Assembly (NCBI RefSeq): GCF_009755815.1
Contig: NZ_WRPK01000002.1
Span: 1-64,000 of the forward strand
DNA length: 64,000 bases
Direction of reading: 5' to 3'
DNA from: Flavisphingomonas formosensis
GTDB lineage: Bacteria > Pseudomonadota > Alphaproteobacteria > Sphingomonadales > Sphingomonadaceae
Below the pieces are notes generated by a model. That model worked only from the letters and a program-made list of their open reading frames with translations. It did not search any database and was not told the DNA's origin. The position numbers and the translations under genes are program-made. Positions 39,684 to 48,485 of this stretch are shown piece by piece (the stretch's first letter is position 1; every line of letters begins with the position of its first letter).

Positions 39684-40522
39684 TCGAACTGGACGAGGAG
39701 CAGAGCCGCGCGCGCGACTGGTTCGAATCCCTGCGCGACCGAATCTGCGCCGCCTTCGAAGCGATCGAGCGCGAGGCGAGCAGCGACGCAGCCTTCTCCT
39801 ACACACCCTGGAATCGGGACGACGATCCCGAGGGTAAGGGCGGCGGCGGCGTGCGCGGCCTCATGAAAGGCCGCGTGTTCGAGAAAGTCGGCGTCAACGT
39901 CTCCACCGTCGGCGGCAGCTTCTCGCCGGAATTCGCCAAATCGATCCACGGCGCGGGGGAAGATCCGGCCTTTTTTGCGACCGGCATCAGTCTCGTCGCC
40001 CACATGGCGAACCCGCATGTGCCCGCCGTGCATATGAACACGCGCTTCCTGGCGACGACGCGGCGCTGGTTCGGCGGCGGGGCGGATCTCAATCCGCCCA
40101 TTCCCTATGTCGAGGATACCGAGGCATTTCACGCCGCGATGAAGGCGGCCTGCGAACCGCACGAAGCCGGCGACTATCCCCGCTTCAAGGCTTGGGCTGA
40201 CGATTATTTCTGGATCCCGCATCGCAAGGTGCATCGCGGCGTCGGCGGCATCTTCTTCGATCATATCGAAGGTGACTTTGAGCCGAACTTCGCCTTTACC
40301 CGGGCCGTGGGCGAGGCGTTTCTCGAAGTCTTCCCGCGAATCGTCCGCCGCCGTATGGGCACGCCCGCCAGCGAGGAGGATCGCGCGCAGATGCTCGCCT
40401 ATCGTGGCCGCTACGCCGAATTCAACCTGGTGTGCGATCGCGGCACGCTGTTCGGGCTCAAGACCGGCGGCAATATCGACGCGATTCTCATGAGCCTGCC
40501 GCCGGTGGCGACATGGGGCTGA
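39680..40522 (+). CDS. hemF: oxygen-dependent coproporphyrinogen III oxidase
   Basis: The 280-residue enzyme converts coproporphyrinogen III to protoporphyrinogen IX with O2 in haem synthesis. Conserved segments: 'GGGVRGLMKGRVFEKVGVNVS', 'FFATGISLVAHMANPHVPAVH', 'WFGGGADLNPPIPYVED' and the C-terminal 'EFNLVCDRGTLFGLKTGGN', the usual HemF signature. It overlaps trmL by four bases and the acetyltransferase by ten. Haem made here supplies the nearby bc1 complex. Confidence 0.97.
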   Translation: MIELDEEQSRARDWFESLRDRICAAFEAIEREASSDAAFSYTPWNRDDDPEGKGGGGVRGLMKGRVFEKVGVNVSTVGGSFSPEFAKSIHGAGEDPAFFATGISLVAHMANPHVPAVHMNTRFLATTRRWFGGGADLNPPIPYVEDTEAFHAAMKAACEPHEAGDYPRFKAWADDYFWIPHRKVHRGVGGIFFDHIEGDFEPNFAFTRAVGEAFLEVFPRIVRRRMGTPASEEDRAQMLAYRGRYAEFNLVCDRGTLFGLKTGGNIDAILMSLPPVATWG

Positions 40523-41106
40523 GCGTCGTTCCCAAGGGCGAGATCGCGACGATCGTCACCTCGCTGGAGATGAAGGCACCCCCGCGTGCCGCGCCGCTGC
40601 CGCCCTCACCTTTCCGTCTGGTGCGCTGGCGCGAGCCGAGCGCGGACAAATATCGCGCCCTCTTCCGCCGTATCGGCACGCCGTGGCTGTGGTTCTCGCG
40701 CCTCGCAATGGACGATCGCGAGCTGCGCACGATCATTCACGATCCCGCCGTCGAGATCTTCGCCGTCACCGACCGTCAGGGCATCGAGATCGGCATTCTC
40801 GAACTCGATCTGCGCACGCAGGCAACTTGCGAGCTCAGCTTCTTCGGCCTCGTGCCGGAACTGGCCGGCAAGGGCCATGGCCGCTGGCTGATGGCGCAGG
40901 CGCTGGGCCTTGCCTGGCGCAAGGGGGTCGAGCGCGTCTGGGTGCATACCTGCACGCTCGATCATCCGGGGGCGCTCGGCTTCTACCGGCGCTCGGGCTT
41001 CATGCCGTTCGCCCAGTCGGTCGAGACCTTCGCCGATCCGCGCATCGCCGGCCTGCTGCCGCGCGACGCCGCGCCTCACGTGCCGCTGTTCGACCCGGCG
41101 AGCTGA
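40513..41106 (+). CDS. GNAT family N-acetyltransferase
   Basis: The 197-residue protein contains a GNAT fold: 'GIEIGILELDLRTQATCELSF' (strands 3-4), the acetyl-CoA loop 'LVPELAGKGHGRWLMAQALG' (variant of Q/RxxGxG/A), and the C-terminal 'TLDHPGALGFYRRSGF'. Substrate unknown; could be a small metabolite or a protein N-terminus. It starts at ATG 40513 inside the end of hemF (10-base overlap) and its stop overlaps the opposite-strand membrane gene by 31 bases. Confidence 0.87.
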   Translation: MGLSVVPKGEIATIVTSLEMKAPPRAAPLPPSPFRLVRWREPSADKYRALFRRIGTPWLWFSRLAMDDRELRTIIHDPAVEIFAVTDRQGIEIGILELDLRTQATCELSFFGLVPELAGKGHGRWLMAQALGLAWRKGVERVWVHTCTLDHPGALGFYRRSGFMPFAQSVETFADPRIAGLLPRDAAPHVPLFDPAS

Positions 41107-41846
41107 CGGTAGAGGAATACCGTCACCACGGTGAAGATCATGGTGGTGATGGAATTGACGAAGGCGCCGAGCACGCCGCTCGCCGTCGCGGAGATGCCGG
41201 GGCCGCCGAGCGCGTCGAAGATCGTCAACACCGAACCGAGCGCGGCGACCACCACCGAGATCGCGATCAGCGCGAAAAAGGCGAGCGCGCAGAAGCCGAG
41301 CAGCTTCAAGGCATGGTCGCCGGTCAGCTGCCAGCTGCGCCGCAATGCCTGCACCGGCCCAACCGGTTCGGCGACGACCACGACATGGGTGACCATCAGG
41401 CGCAGCGCGAGCACGAAACCGCCGGCCATCGCCATGCCGACGCCCAGCGCCGCTCCAGCCTTGCCGCCCAACGAAAGGAAGGTCGTGAGCAGCACCATCG
41501 CCGCCAGCCCTGCCCCCATCGCGACGAGAACCGCTGCGAGCAGGATCGGAAAGCGATGGATGGCGCGCGACAGCGCCTCGCCCACGCTCACGCCGGGCAC
41601 CAGCACCAATATGTTGATCGCGAGCTGGCCGAACAGGCCGATCAGGCTCATTCCGAACAGCCAGGGCATCAGCTGCGACGAGGACATCGTGCCGAGATTG
41701 GCGGGATCGATCTTCGGCCCCAGAAGCTCCGTCACCAGCCCCGGCATTCCGACGAACGCCAGGGAGACCGGCAGCAGCAGCTTCCATTCCCGCTTGAGGA
41801 ACGCCGAGGCGCCTTCCCAGGCGTCCCCGATCGACAATGTGGCCAC
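41076..41846 (-). CDS. hypothetical multi-pass membrane protein
   Basis: The 256-residue protein has about six membrane helices (at about 25-45, 63-95, 100-140, 143-165, 185-215 and 220-250), with a C-terminal region 'GAFVNSITTMIFTVVTVFLYRQ'. It resembles the DUF975/glycerophosphoryl-diester membrane-domain type of integral proteins but no specific family is certain. The GTG at 41846 follows GGGAG at six bases; the frame reaches far upstream, but that part lies opposite lipB. Function unknown. Confidence 0.7.
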   Translation of the reverse strand: MATLSIGDAWEGASAFLKREWKLLLPVSLAFVGMPGLVTELLGPKIDPANLGTMSSSQLMPWLFGMSLIGLFGQLAINILVLVPGVSVGEALSRAIHRFPILLAAVLVAMGAGLAAMVLLTTFLSLGGKAGAALGVGMAMAGGFVLALRLMVTHVVVVAEPVGPVQALRRSWQLTGDHALKLLGFCALAFFALIAISVVVAALGSVLTIFDALGGPGISATASGVLGAFVNSITTMIFTVVTVFLYRQLAGSNSGT

Positions 41847-41945
41847 GCACTGCTCCCACTTCAAACTGAGGCCCGCTATAGCGTGCCGCCGCGCCCGGGC
41901 AATCGGGCCTTGCGCAGGCCAGCCGTCAACCGCATCTGATGGCCG

Positions 41946-42632
41946 ATGGACAATCCGGCAGACATGATGGCAGGCGACGTCGAATGGACGGTCGCCCCTG
42001 GCCTTACCCCCTATCCCGAAGCCCTGGAATCGATGGAAACGCGCGCCGCCGCGATCCGCGCGGGCGAAGCGGGCGAGCGCGTCTGGCTGATCGAACATCC
42101 CCCGCTGTACACGCGCGGAACCAGCGCGGACGATGGCGAGCTGCTCGCTCCCGATCGCTTCCCGGTGTTCTCCACCGGACGCGGCGGCCGCTACACCTAT
42201 CATGGGCCGGGCCAGCGCGTCGGCTATGTCCAGCTCGATCTCGACAAGCGCGGCCGCGACGTGCGCTGCTACGTCCATGCGCTGGAGGGCTGGGTGATCG
42301 ATGCGCTGGCGCGGATCGGCGTCGCAGCCCGGCGCGCACCGGGGCGGATCGGCATCTGGGTGGATCATGACGGCCGCGAGGCGAAGATCGGCGCGATCGG
42401 CGTTCGCGTGCGCCGCTGGGTGACGCTGCATGGCTTCGCCTTGAACGTCGCGCCCGATCTCGGGCATTTCGGAGGTATCGTTCCGTGCGGGATCGCCGAA
42501 TATCCGGTTACCAGCCTTTCCCGGCTGGGCATCGACATTTCCATGGCGGAGTTCGACGCAGAATTGCGCGCCGCCTTTCCGGCCTTCCTCTCCGGGCTGT
42601 CCAATCGCCGCACAGAGAGCTGTGTCGTCTAG
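41946..42632 (+). CDS. lipB: lipoyl(octanoyl) transferase
   Basis: The 228-residue enzyme transfers octanoyl from ACP to lipoyl domains, such as GcvH in this window. Conserved: '[19 protein letters not shown]', '[20 protein letters not shown]', '[21 protein letters not shown]' with the catalytic lysine, and '[16 protein letters not shown]' with the catalytic cysteine. The ATG at 41946 could be replaced by the ATG seven codons later; neither has a strong ribosome site. It is divergent from the membrane protein across about 100 bases. Confidence 0.95.
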   Translation: MDNPADMMAGDVEWTVAPGLTPYPEALESMETRAAAIRAGEAGERVWLIEHPPLYTRGTSADDGELLAPDRFPVFSTGRGGRYTYHGPGQRVGYVQLDLDKRGRDVRCYVHALEGWVIDALARIGVAARRAPGRIGIWVDHDGREAKIGAIGVRVRRWVTLHGFALNVAPDLGHFGGIVPCGIAEYPVTSLSRLGIDISMAEFDAELRAAFPAFLSGLSNRRTESCVV

Positions 42633-42660
42633 AGCATCGTGCGGAAAGTGGGAACTCTCC
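42633..42660. repeat. half copy of the GAGCATCGTGCGGAAA repeat
   Basis: GAGCATCGTGCGGAAAGTGG starts one base after the lipB stop. The same sequence, with its second arm, stands at 55148-55196. Here the following bases (ACTCTCCGTCATCCGATTC) do not form the second arm, so it is a partial copy. Confidence 0.75.
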
Positions 42661-42826
42661 GTCATCCGATTCCGTCATGATCCGATCGCGGTTCGGGGCT
42701 TTGCTTTATGTCAATCCCCTGCCCCGCCCGCCATGCTATCGTTTCGGCATCACCGGCTCTCTGCATGAAGCTCGCCGGTGGCCGGGAGTCCGAGGCTGGT
42801 TCCCGCTTCCCATTGGAGGGCCCGCA

Positions 42827-42985
42827 ATGCCCCAGGACCAGATCTCTTATTATCGCCGCCGCGAGCAGGACGAGCGGCAAATGGCGCGCGTCGCGCCAGA
42901 GCCGTCGATCCGGCGGATCCACCTCGACATGGCGGCCCGCTACGCCCAGCTCGCCGCCGAGGAACCGCATATCGCGGAATCTTGA
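42827..42985 (+). CDS. small conserved hypothetical protein
   Basis: The 52-residue protein (MPQDQISYYRRREQDERQMA...) is a single amphipathic, highly charged helix-forming peptide ending 'LDMAARYAQLAAEEP'. A GGAGG ribosome site lies seven bases before the ATG. It resembles the many short 'YYRRRERQEREMA' proteins of sphingomonads. No known function. It lies between lipB and a small lipoprotein. Confidence 0.65.
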   Translation: MPQDQISYYRRREQDERQMARVAPEPSIRRIHLDMAARYAQLAAEEPHIAES

Positions 42986-43070
42986 GCCCTATTCCGTTTG
43001 AAGCTAGATTCCACGGCCGATCCGGCAATCGATCGACGATCGGATCGGCTTGAGACGAGGGAGTTCTACG

Positions 43071-43298
43071 ATGCGCGTTTCCATTTCGCGACTGGCCGCC
43101 TGCGGCATGATCGCCGCCGCCCTTGCCGTTTCGGCATGCGGCAAGAAGGCCGACACCAGCGCGGACAACTCGGTGGATGCCAATAGCGGCATGGGCACGA
43201 TCTCGGACAACTCCGCAATGGAGGATACGATGGGTGCCGACACCAACATGGTGATGGACAACAGCATCGTGCTGGATAATAGTACAAACGCAATGTGA
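43071..43298 (+). CDS. small lipoprotein, Asn/Asp/Met-rich
   Basis: The 75-residue product has a lipoprotein signal peptide (MIAAALAVSAC; lipobox cysteine at 23) and a mature part made of acidic, Asn- and Met-rich low-complexity sequence (SADNSVDANSGMGTISDNSA, MVMDNSIVLDNSTNAM). It is likely anchored to a membrane on the periplasmic side. The ATG at 43071 follows GAGGGAG. A strong hairpin follows the stop. Function unknown. Confidence 0.65.
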   Translation: MRVSISRLAACGMIAAALAVSACGKKADTSADNSVDANSGMGTISDNSAMEDTMGADTNMVMDNSIVLDNSTNAM

Positions 43299-43321
43299 TC
43301 CGCCGCGGGACGGCGAACGAA

Positions 43322-43350
43322 CGAAGGGCCGCCTGCCGGGCGGCCCTTCG
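43322..43350 (+). terminator. strong hairpin after the small lipoprotein gene
   Basis: CGAAGGGCCGCC and GGCGGCCCTTCG form a perfect 12-base-pair stem with a short TGCCG loop, 24 bases after the stop at 43298. No T-run follows, so it may stop transcription only weakly or protect the mRNA end. Confidence 0.7.
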
Positions 43351-43455
43351 GATTCAAGGGCTTGTTCCGACGTTGCGACCACATTCAGCGACGGTGCAGA
43401 CGCTGCGCGCGATTATGGCTGCGAGGCGCTGCGAGCGGGGAAGGATAGTGAGAAT

Positions 43456-44136
43456 ATGGCCATTCGTTCGCACCGAACCCGGGGCGTCGTTGCGGGATTC
43501 GCAGCGCTTCTCTGCCTGCCAGCGCAGGCCAACGCCGCTTTTCTGTTCTGGAATGCGCCCGATTTCGCGGGGGCGCCCGTCAAGGGTGACGAACCGGGCC
43601 TCGGCGTACCGCTGCCTGGCGCCACGTCCAAGGAGCTGACGGCCAATCTGATCTGGAACATGCGTGCGGGCCTCAACGTCGCGGCGCTGCAATGCCAGTT
43701 CTCGCCTACGCTCATGACCGTGTCGAATTACAACACGATCCTGAAGCAGCACGGCAAGGAATTCGCCGACGCCTATGCGGTGATGGCGGGCTATTTCAAA
43801 CGCACGGCGGGCAAGGCCTGGCAGGTGGCGCAGGATCAATATACCACGCGCACCTATCAGAGCTTCTCGACGATGCACGCCCAGCGCGGCTTCTGCGACA
43901 CGGCTGGCTCGATCGGTCGCGAAGCGCTGGGCCGGCCGCGAGGGCAGCTCTACGTCACGGCCGAGAATCGCATGCGCGAATTTCGCAATAGCCTGGTTCC
44001 GGCCGCGGACCGGCTGCTCGCCTTCCGCGTGATGCCGTCGACGGTGCCGATGCCCGCGATGGACGATCGCTGCTGGAAGAAGGGCGAGCTCAAGACGGAA
44101 TGCGCCGTCACCTTCGGAGCCTACGCGTCCAATTGA
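43456..44136 (+). CDS. conserved exported protein, function unknown
   Basis: The 226-residue protein has a cleavable signal peptide (GVVAGFAALLCLPAQANA, about 11-28) followed by 'FLFWNAPDFAGAPVKGDEPG'. The body has paired cysteines ('AALQCQFSPTLMTVSNYNTIL', 'RGFCDTAGSIG', 'DDRCWKKGELKTECAVTFG') that may form disulfides in the periplasm. No known family is recognised; it appears to be a sphingomonad-specific protein. It stands alone between two hairpins. Confidence 0.7.
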   Translation: MAIRSHRTRGVVAGFAALLCLPAQANAAFLFWNAPDFAGAPVKGDEPGLGVPLPGATSKELTANLIWNMRAGLNVAALQCQFSPTLMTVSNYNTILKQHGKEFADAYAVMAGYFKRTAGKAWQVAQDQYTTRTYQSFSTMHAQRGFCDTAGSIGREALGRPRGQLYVTAENRMREFRNSLVPAADRLLAFRVMPSTVPMPAMDDRCWKKGELKTECAVTFGAYASN

Positions 44137-44349
44137 AGCTTCACCCACCTCCTCGCGGAGGTGTACAAATCGGACCGATTACGTTTTCCCGCCATGCCAG
44201 CGGAGGCTGGCATGGCTCTCGACGGGCAATCGGACGACCGTCGGAAGCAACGAGCCTGCGTTCGTGTGACGAAGAAGCGCTCCAGCCCGACGACATGAAT
44301 GCCCCTGCCCCGCAGAATGGGGTGAAGGAAGTTTCCGCCTCCACCCAAT

Positions 44350-44386
44350 AAAAAGCCCGGCGGATCGCTCCGCCGGGCTTTTCTTT
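44350..44386. terminator. bidirectional terminator between the exported protein and the BI-1 gene
   Basis: AAAAGCCCGGCGGA and TCCGCCGGGCTTTT form a perfect 14-base-pair stem with a TCGC loop. T-runs follow on both strands (CTTTTCTTTG on plus, CTTTTTATTG on minus). It serves the minus-strand BI-1 gene (21 bases after its stop) and could also end transcripts from the plus strand. Confidence 0.9.
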
Positions 44387-44406
44387 GTCCGATCGCTATC
44401 GGCCGC

Positions 44407-45141
44407 TTAGCGGCGATCGCCCATGAACCGCAGCAGGAACATGAACATGTTGATGAAGTCGAGATACAGCGTCAGGGCGCCCATCACGACCGACTTGCCC
44501 ACGAAATCCGTGCCGGCGACATGGAAGTAGAGGCTCTTGATCTTCTGCGTGTCATAGGCGGTGAGACCTGCGAAGATCAGCACGCCGACGAAACCGATCA
44601 CATAGCTCATCGTCTCGGATTGCATGAACAGGTTGATGATCGACACGACCAGCAGGCCGATCAGGCCCATGATCAGGAAGGTGCCGATCGGGCCGAGATC
44701 CCGCTTCGTGGTGTAGCCGTAGAGGCTGAGACCGCCGAACGCCACCGCCGTCGCGAAGAAGGTCTGCGCGATCGAGGTGCCGGTGTAGACCAGGAAAATG
44801 GTCGACAGCGAGAGGCCCATCAGCGTCGCGAAGGCCCAGAACAGTCCCTGCGCCGCCGCGGTGGAGAGGCGGTTCACGCCGAAGTTGAGGCCGAACACGA
44901 TCGCCAGCGGCGAGAACACGATCAGATATTTGAGCAGGCCCGGCCCGCCCATGATCTGCTCGGCATAGCCGGAACGCGCGAACAGCATCGCGACGACGCC
45001 CGTCAGCAGCACGCCGGACGCCATATAATTGTAGACCGAAAGCATGTAGGACCGCAGCCCCGCATCGAATGCGGCTTCGCCCGCACCGACGCCAGCCGGC
45101 CGCGCTACAGCGGTCGTTCGGGGGTCAGACCAGTTTGCCAT
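44407..45141 (-). CDS. Bax inhibitor-1/YccA family membrane protein
   Basis: The 244-residue protein has seven membrane helices covering residues 28-240, with 'YNYMASGVLLTGVVAML' at the start and 'LTAYDTQKIKSLYFHVAG' near the end, both conserved in the BI-1/YccA family. Such proteins can act as pH-dependent calcium leak channels or modulate FtsH. The ATG at 45141 is used; a TTG two codons earlier is less likely. GGAG lies upstream. A strong terminator follows. Confidence 0.93.
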   Translation of the reverse strand: MANWSDPRTTAVARPAGVGAGEAAFDAGLRSYMLSVYNYMASGVLLTGVVAMLFARSGYAEQIMGGPGLLKYLIVFSPLAIVFGLNFGVNRLSTAAAQGLFWAFATLMGLSLSTIFLVYTGTSIAQTFFATAVAFGGLSLYGYTTKRDLGPIGTFLIMGLIGLLVVSIINLFMQSETMSYVIGFVGVLIFAGLTAYDTQKIKSLYFHVAGTDFVGKSVVMGALTLYLDFINMFMFLLRFMGDRR

Positions 45142-45264
45142 CGTCAAAGAACTCCGTGGTTACGGCCACAAGCGGCCGTCAAGTGAATAATATCGGGTGA
45201 AACGGGGCTATTTCAAGCGAAACCGGTTGCGCTGTGCCAGGGCATGAGAGTTAATCGCACGGCG

Positions 45265-45798
45265 ATGCATCGCCTCTTTGTCGCTATCCGCCCACCGCGC
45301 CCGATGCGCGAACGCCTGCTCGGCCTGATGGGAGGCGTCGCCCATGCCCGCTGGCAGCGCGACGATCAGCTCCATCTCACCCTCCGCTTCATCGGCGAGG
45401 TCGACCGGCACCGGGCCGAGGACATCGTCGCCGCCCTCGGCACGGTCCATCATCCGGCTTTCGCCCTGGCGCTCGACGGCGTCGGGCAGTTCGATCGCAA
45501 GGGCCGGGCCGACAGCCTGTGGGTCGGCGTATCGCCGCCGGAGCCGGCGCGCCAGCTTCACAACAAGATCGATCAGGCGCTCGTCCGTGTCGGACTGGAG
45601 CCCGACACGCGGGCCTATCTGCCGCATATCACCATCGCCCGTTTCGGCCGCCTCTCGGGACCGCTCGGCGGGCTGGTCAGCGAGGCCGGCGGCGTTTCGA
45701 GCGATCCCTACGCGATGACCGAATTCTGCCTCTACGAAAGCGATCTGGGCCACGATGGCTCGATCTACACCATCGTCGAACGCTACCGCCTCGACTGA
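45265..45798 (+). CDS. thpR: RNA 2',3'-cyclic phosphodiesterase
   Basis: The 177-residue protein belongs to the 2H phosphoesterases. The two HxT motifs are 'QLHLTLRFIGEV' and 'LPHITIARFGRL', each with the catalytic histidine and threonine, spaced about 82 residues apart, as in ThpR (LigT). It opens 2',3'-cyclic phosphates at RNA ends. The start at ATG 45265 (MHRLFVAIRPP) matches family members; an ATG at 45244 is an alternative. Divergent from the BI-1 gene. Confidence 0.92.
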   Translation: MHRLFVAIRPPRPMRERLLGLMGGVAHARWQRDDQLHLTLRFIGEVDRHRAEDIVAALGTVHHPAFALALDGVGQFDRKGRADSLWVGVSPPEPARQLHNKIDQALVRVGLEPDTRAYLPHITIARFGRLSGPLGGLVSEAGGVSSDPYAMTEFCLYESDLGHDGSIYTIVERYRLD

Positions 45799-45808
45799 GG
45801 ACGCGCGC

Positions 45809-46291
45809 TCATGCCGCCGCTTTGCGCATCAGTTCCGCGGCCAAGCCGCGCACGCCCGCGGTGACGTCGGCCCAGGTGGTCTCGAAGCCGTCCGCATCGC
45901 CATAATAGGGATCCGCCACCGGCTGGCCGGCGCGTCCGGGCACATGGTCGAGCAGCAGCGACAGCGCCGCGCGCGAACCGGCCGTCGCGATTCGGCGCAG
46001 CCCGGCGAGATTATCCGAATCCAGCGCGACGATATGATCGAACCGTTCGAAGTCCCCCGCGGTGACCTGGCGCGCGCGATAGCCGGAAATGTCGATGCCG
46101 TGACGCCGCGCAACCGCCTGCGCGCGTCGGTCCGGCGGTTCGCCGACATGCCAATCGCCGGTGCCGGCCGAATCCACCTCGACATCGAGGCCGGCACGCG
46201 CCGCCTCCTCCCGCATCGCCGCCTCGGCCAGCGGCGAGCGGCAGATATTGCCGAGGCAGACGAACAGGACGGAGGCGCGCGACCCGCTCAT
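45809..46291 (-). CDS. low-molecular-weight protein-tyrosine phosphatase
   Basis: The 160-residue protein has the P-loop 'FVCLGNICRSP' (catalytic Cys12, Arg18) and the acid-base aspartate in 'VADPYYGDADGF' near 125. Length and layout fit LMW-PTPs such as Wzb or Etp. Possible targets are tyrosine kinases of polysaccharide synthesis, which the nearby UDP-sugar dehydrogenase might hint at, but no kinase is close. The ATG at 46291 overlaps the sodC stop by four bases, so the two are cotranslated. Confidence 0.93.
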   Translation of the reverse strand: MSGSRASVLFVCLGNICRSPLAEAAMREEAARAGLDVEVDSAGTGDWHVGEPPDRRAQAVARRHGIDISGYRARQVTAGDFERFDHIVALDSDNLAGLRRIATAGSRAALSLLLDHVPGRAGQPVADPYYGDADGFETTWADVTAGVRGLAAELMRKAAA

Positions 46292-46812
46292 CGCGCGGCG
46301 AGGACGCCGCAGGCGATGCGGCCGCCGCTATTGCCCGACGGATCGGTCTTGTAATCGTCTGCCGTCGCGTGGATCACCACGGCGGCGCCGTCGGCATCCA
46401 GCAGCGGCATCTCGCCGCCGCTCAGCATCGCATTGGGGATCATCGTATCGAGATGGCCGACACCGTCCGCGCCGATGGTGATATTGGGCAGGTCGCCCAT
46501 ATGCTCGCCCATCGGATTGTCCTTGCCATGCATCTTGTGCGTCGGGTTCCAATGGCCGCCGGCGCTCGCGAAATCGGGCGCCGCGCATTGGCCGACTGTG
46601 TGGAGATGAACGCCATGGACGCCCGCCGGCAGGCCCGTCGCATCGACGACGAGACGAATGCCCTTGCGCATCTGGGTGAGCGTCGCGGTCGCCTTCTGTG
46701 CGCCGGACGCATCGGACAGCACCGCGCCCGCTTTCTGCGTCGGGGCGGCGATGGCCGTACCGGCGGCACCGGTGAACATGATGGCGGTCGCAACTGTCAG
46801 GATGGTGCGCAT
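46288..46812 (-). CDS. sodC: superoxide dismutase [Cu-Zn], periplasmic
   Basis: The 174-residue protein has a signal peptide (MRTILTVATAIMFTGAAGTAIA) and the bacterial Cu/Zn-SOD fold. Metal ligands are seen in 'GVHGVHLHTVGQCAAP' (two copper histidines), 'GGHWNPTHKMHG' and 'EHMGDLPN' (zinc and bridging ligands), with the disulfide cysteines in 'GQCAAP' and 'GRIACGV'. It converts superoxide in the periplasm. The ATG at 46812 follows GAGAGGA. The overlap with the phosphatase gene is unusual, and no shared function is obvious. Confidence 0.95.
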   Translation of the reverse strand: MRTILTVATAIMFTGAAGTAIAAPTQKAGAVLSDASGAQKATATLTQMRKGIRLVVDATGLPAGVHGVHLHTVGQCAAPDFASAGGHWNPTHKMHGKDNPMGEHMGDLPNITIGADGVGHLDTMIPNAMLSGGEMPLLDADGAAVVIHATADDYKTDPSGNSGGRIACGVLAAR

Positions 46813-46979
46813 GGCTTCCTCTCTTTCGGATATCCGTGTGAACGCATTAGCGCGAAACACGTTGCGCAGGCGAATCCGATCGCCGTTAATCGATATTCAA
46901 GGCGCATACGGCAGAAACAGCCGCAATCCGGGCGTCCGGCAAGCCGGCGCCCGCTTTGGTTAAGAGGGATATTGAATCG

Positions 46980-48263
46980 ATGACCGCTGCCGGGGATGCA
47001 CCCCACATCGTCGTGATAGGGCTTGGCTATGTGGGACTGCCGCTCGCCGTCGCGCTGTCCGAGAAGTTTCCGACCACGGGCTTCGATATCGACCGTCGGC
47101 GTATCGACGAGCTGCGCGAGGGCGTCGACCGCACCCGCGAGATCGATGGCGAGCGGCTCAAGGCCTCCGGCCTGCTGTTCACCAGCCGCGCGGTCGATGC
47201 GAGCGGCGCGGACGTCTACGTCGTCACCGTGCCGACGCCGGTCACCGAGGACAATGAGCCGGACCTGCGCCCTCTCCTCGCCGGCACCAGAACGGTGGGA
47301 AACCTGATCCAGGCGGGCAAGCAGACCATCGTCGTCTACGAAAGCACCGTCTATCCGGGCGTCACGGAGGATGTGTGCGGCCCCGAGCTGGAGCGGCTGT
47401 CCGGCCTCAAGCGCGGCGTCGACTTCTTCCTGGGCTACAGCCCCGAACGCATCAATCCGGGCGACCGCGAGCATACGATCGATCGCATCGTGAAGGTGGT
47501 GGCGGGCGAGAACCCCGACATCACGGCGCGTCTCGTCGAGATTTACGGCGCGATCACGAGCGCCGGCGCCTTCCCCGCCGCATCGATCAAAACCGCCGAA
47601 GCCGCCAAGGTGATCGAGAACGCGCAGCGCGACATCAACATCGCCTTCATGAACGAGATCACGCAGATCTTCGCGAAGCTCGATCTCTCGATCTGGGACG
47701 TGCTCGAAGCGGCGGGCACCAAGTGGAATTTCCTCAAATTCCAGCCAGGCCTCGTCGGTGGACACTGCATAGGCGTCGACCCCTATTATCTCAGCCACCG
47801 CGCGCAGCAGCTCGGCCACGACCCGCAGGTGATCCTCTCCGGCCGCTCGATCAACGACACGATGGGCGCCTGGGTGGCGGAGCAGCTCCACGCCCGGCGC
47901 GACGGCAAGGCGGGCAGCGTGCTGGTGCTCGGCCTCACCTTCAAGGAGGATGTGCCGGACCTGCGCAACTCACGGGTGGTCGACGTGATCGAGCGGCTGA
48001 AGCAGCTCGGTCATGAGGTGACCGTTCACGATCCGCTCGCCGACAATCGCGAGGCCGGCCACGAATATGGTCTGGCGATCGATCCCGATGCGCTGCAGGG
48101 CCGCTATGACGTGGTGCTCGGGGCGGTGCCGCACGCCGCCTACAAGACCCTCGCCGCCGAGGAGATCGCCGCGCTGGCCAATGAGGGCGGCATGATCGCC
48201 GATCTCAAGGGCATGTGGCGCGATCGTGCCTTCAGCGGCACGGTCGATCGCTGGACGCTCTGA
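46980..48263 (+). CDS. nucleotide sugar dehydrogenase (UDP-N-acetylhexosamine 6-dehydrogenase type)
   Basis: The 427-residue enzyme oxidises a UDP-sugar at C6 with two NAD+. The N-terminal NAD motif is 'IVVIGLGYVGLPLAVALSEKF', the active-site region 'GLVGGHCIGVDPYYLS' has the catalytic cysteine, and 'SIKTAEAAKVIENAQRDIN' and 'ENAQRDI' type residues place it in the WbpO/TviB branch, which prefers UDP-GlcNAc or UDP-GalNAc. Products feed capsule or O-antigen. No polysaccharide cluster surrounds it. The ATG at 46980 is preferred over a TTG at 46956. Hairpins follow the stop. Confidence 0.92.
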   Translation: MTAAGDAPHIVVIGLGYVGLPLAVALSEKFPTTGFDIDRRRIDELREGVDRTREIDGERLKASGLLFTSRAVDASGADVYVVTVPTPVTEDNEPDLRPLLAGTRTVGNLIQAGKQTIVVYESTVYPGVTEDVCGPELERLSGLKRGVDFFLGYSPERINPGDREHTIDRIVKVVAGENPDITARLVEIYGAITSAGAFPAASIKTAEAAKVIENAQRDINIAFMNEITQIFAKLDLSIWDVLEAAGTKWNFLKFQPGLVGGHCIGVDPYYLSHRAQQLGHDPQVILSGRSINDTMGAWVAEQLHARRDGKAGSVLVLGLTFKEDVPDLRNSRVVDVIERLKQLGHEVTVHDPLADNREAGHEYGLAIDPDALQGRYDVVLGAVPHAAYKTLAAEEIAALANEGGMIADLKGMWRDRAFSGTVDRWTL

Positions 48264-48321
48264 TCCGCATTGCCGTCACAGCGAACCGCGCCTTTCGCCG
48301 CGCGGTTCCCTGAATGAAACC

Positions 48322-48360
48322 GACCCGTCCGGACCCTGCGTTCGGGCGGGTCACGCTTTT
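48322..48360 (+). terminator. terminator after the UDP-sugar dehydrogenase gene
   Basis: GACCCGTCC (48322-48330) and GGGCGGGTC (48344-48352) form a GC-rich stem followed by ACGCTTTT. A second hairpin, AACCGCGC/GCGCGGTT, at 48284-48307 lies upstream, immediately after the gene. Confidence 0.65.
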
Positions 48361-48485
48361 GGCGCGGCGCAGCCGGAGCGGGTGATAGCATTCCGCTTAT
48401 CGGAAATCCGGCCCGACGTTTCTCACCGATACCCGAGCTATTGCCAAGTCGCAGCGCGCCGCCGCCAAGAACAGCGCAAATACTA

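Noticed and set aside
42000-42665. N-terminal extension of the membrane protein gene (41076-41846) up to 42665
   Set aside because: This part lies opposite lipB, has no membrane-protein character and no ribosome site; a GTG with GGGAG at 41846 fits better.
46797-47891. Minus-strand open frame opposite the UDP-sugar dehydrogenase
   Set aside because: Antisense shadow; the plus-strand gene has all family motifs.
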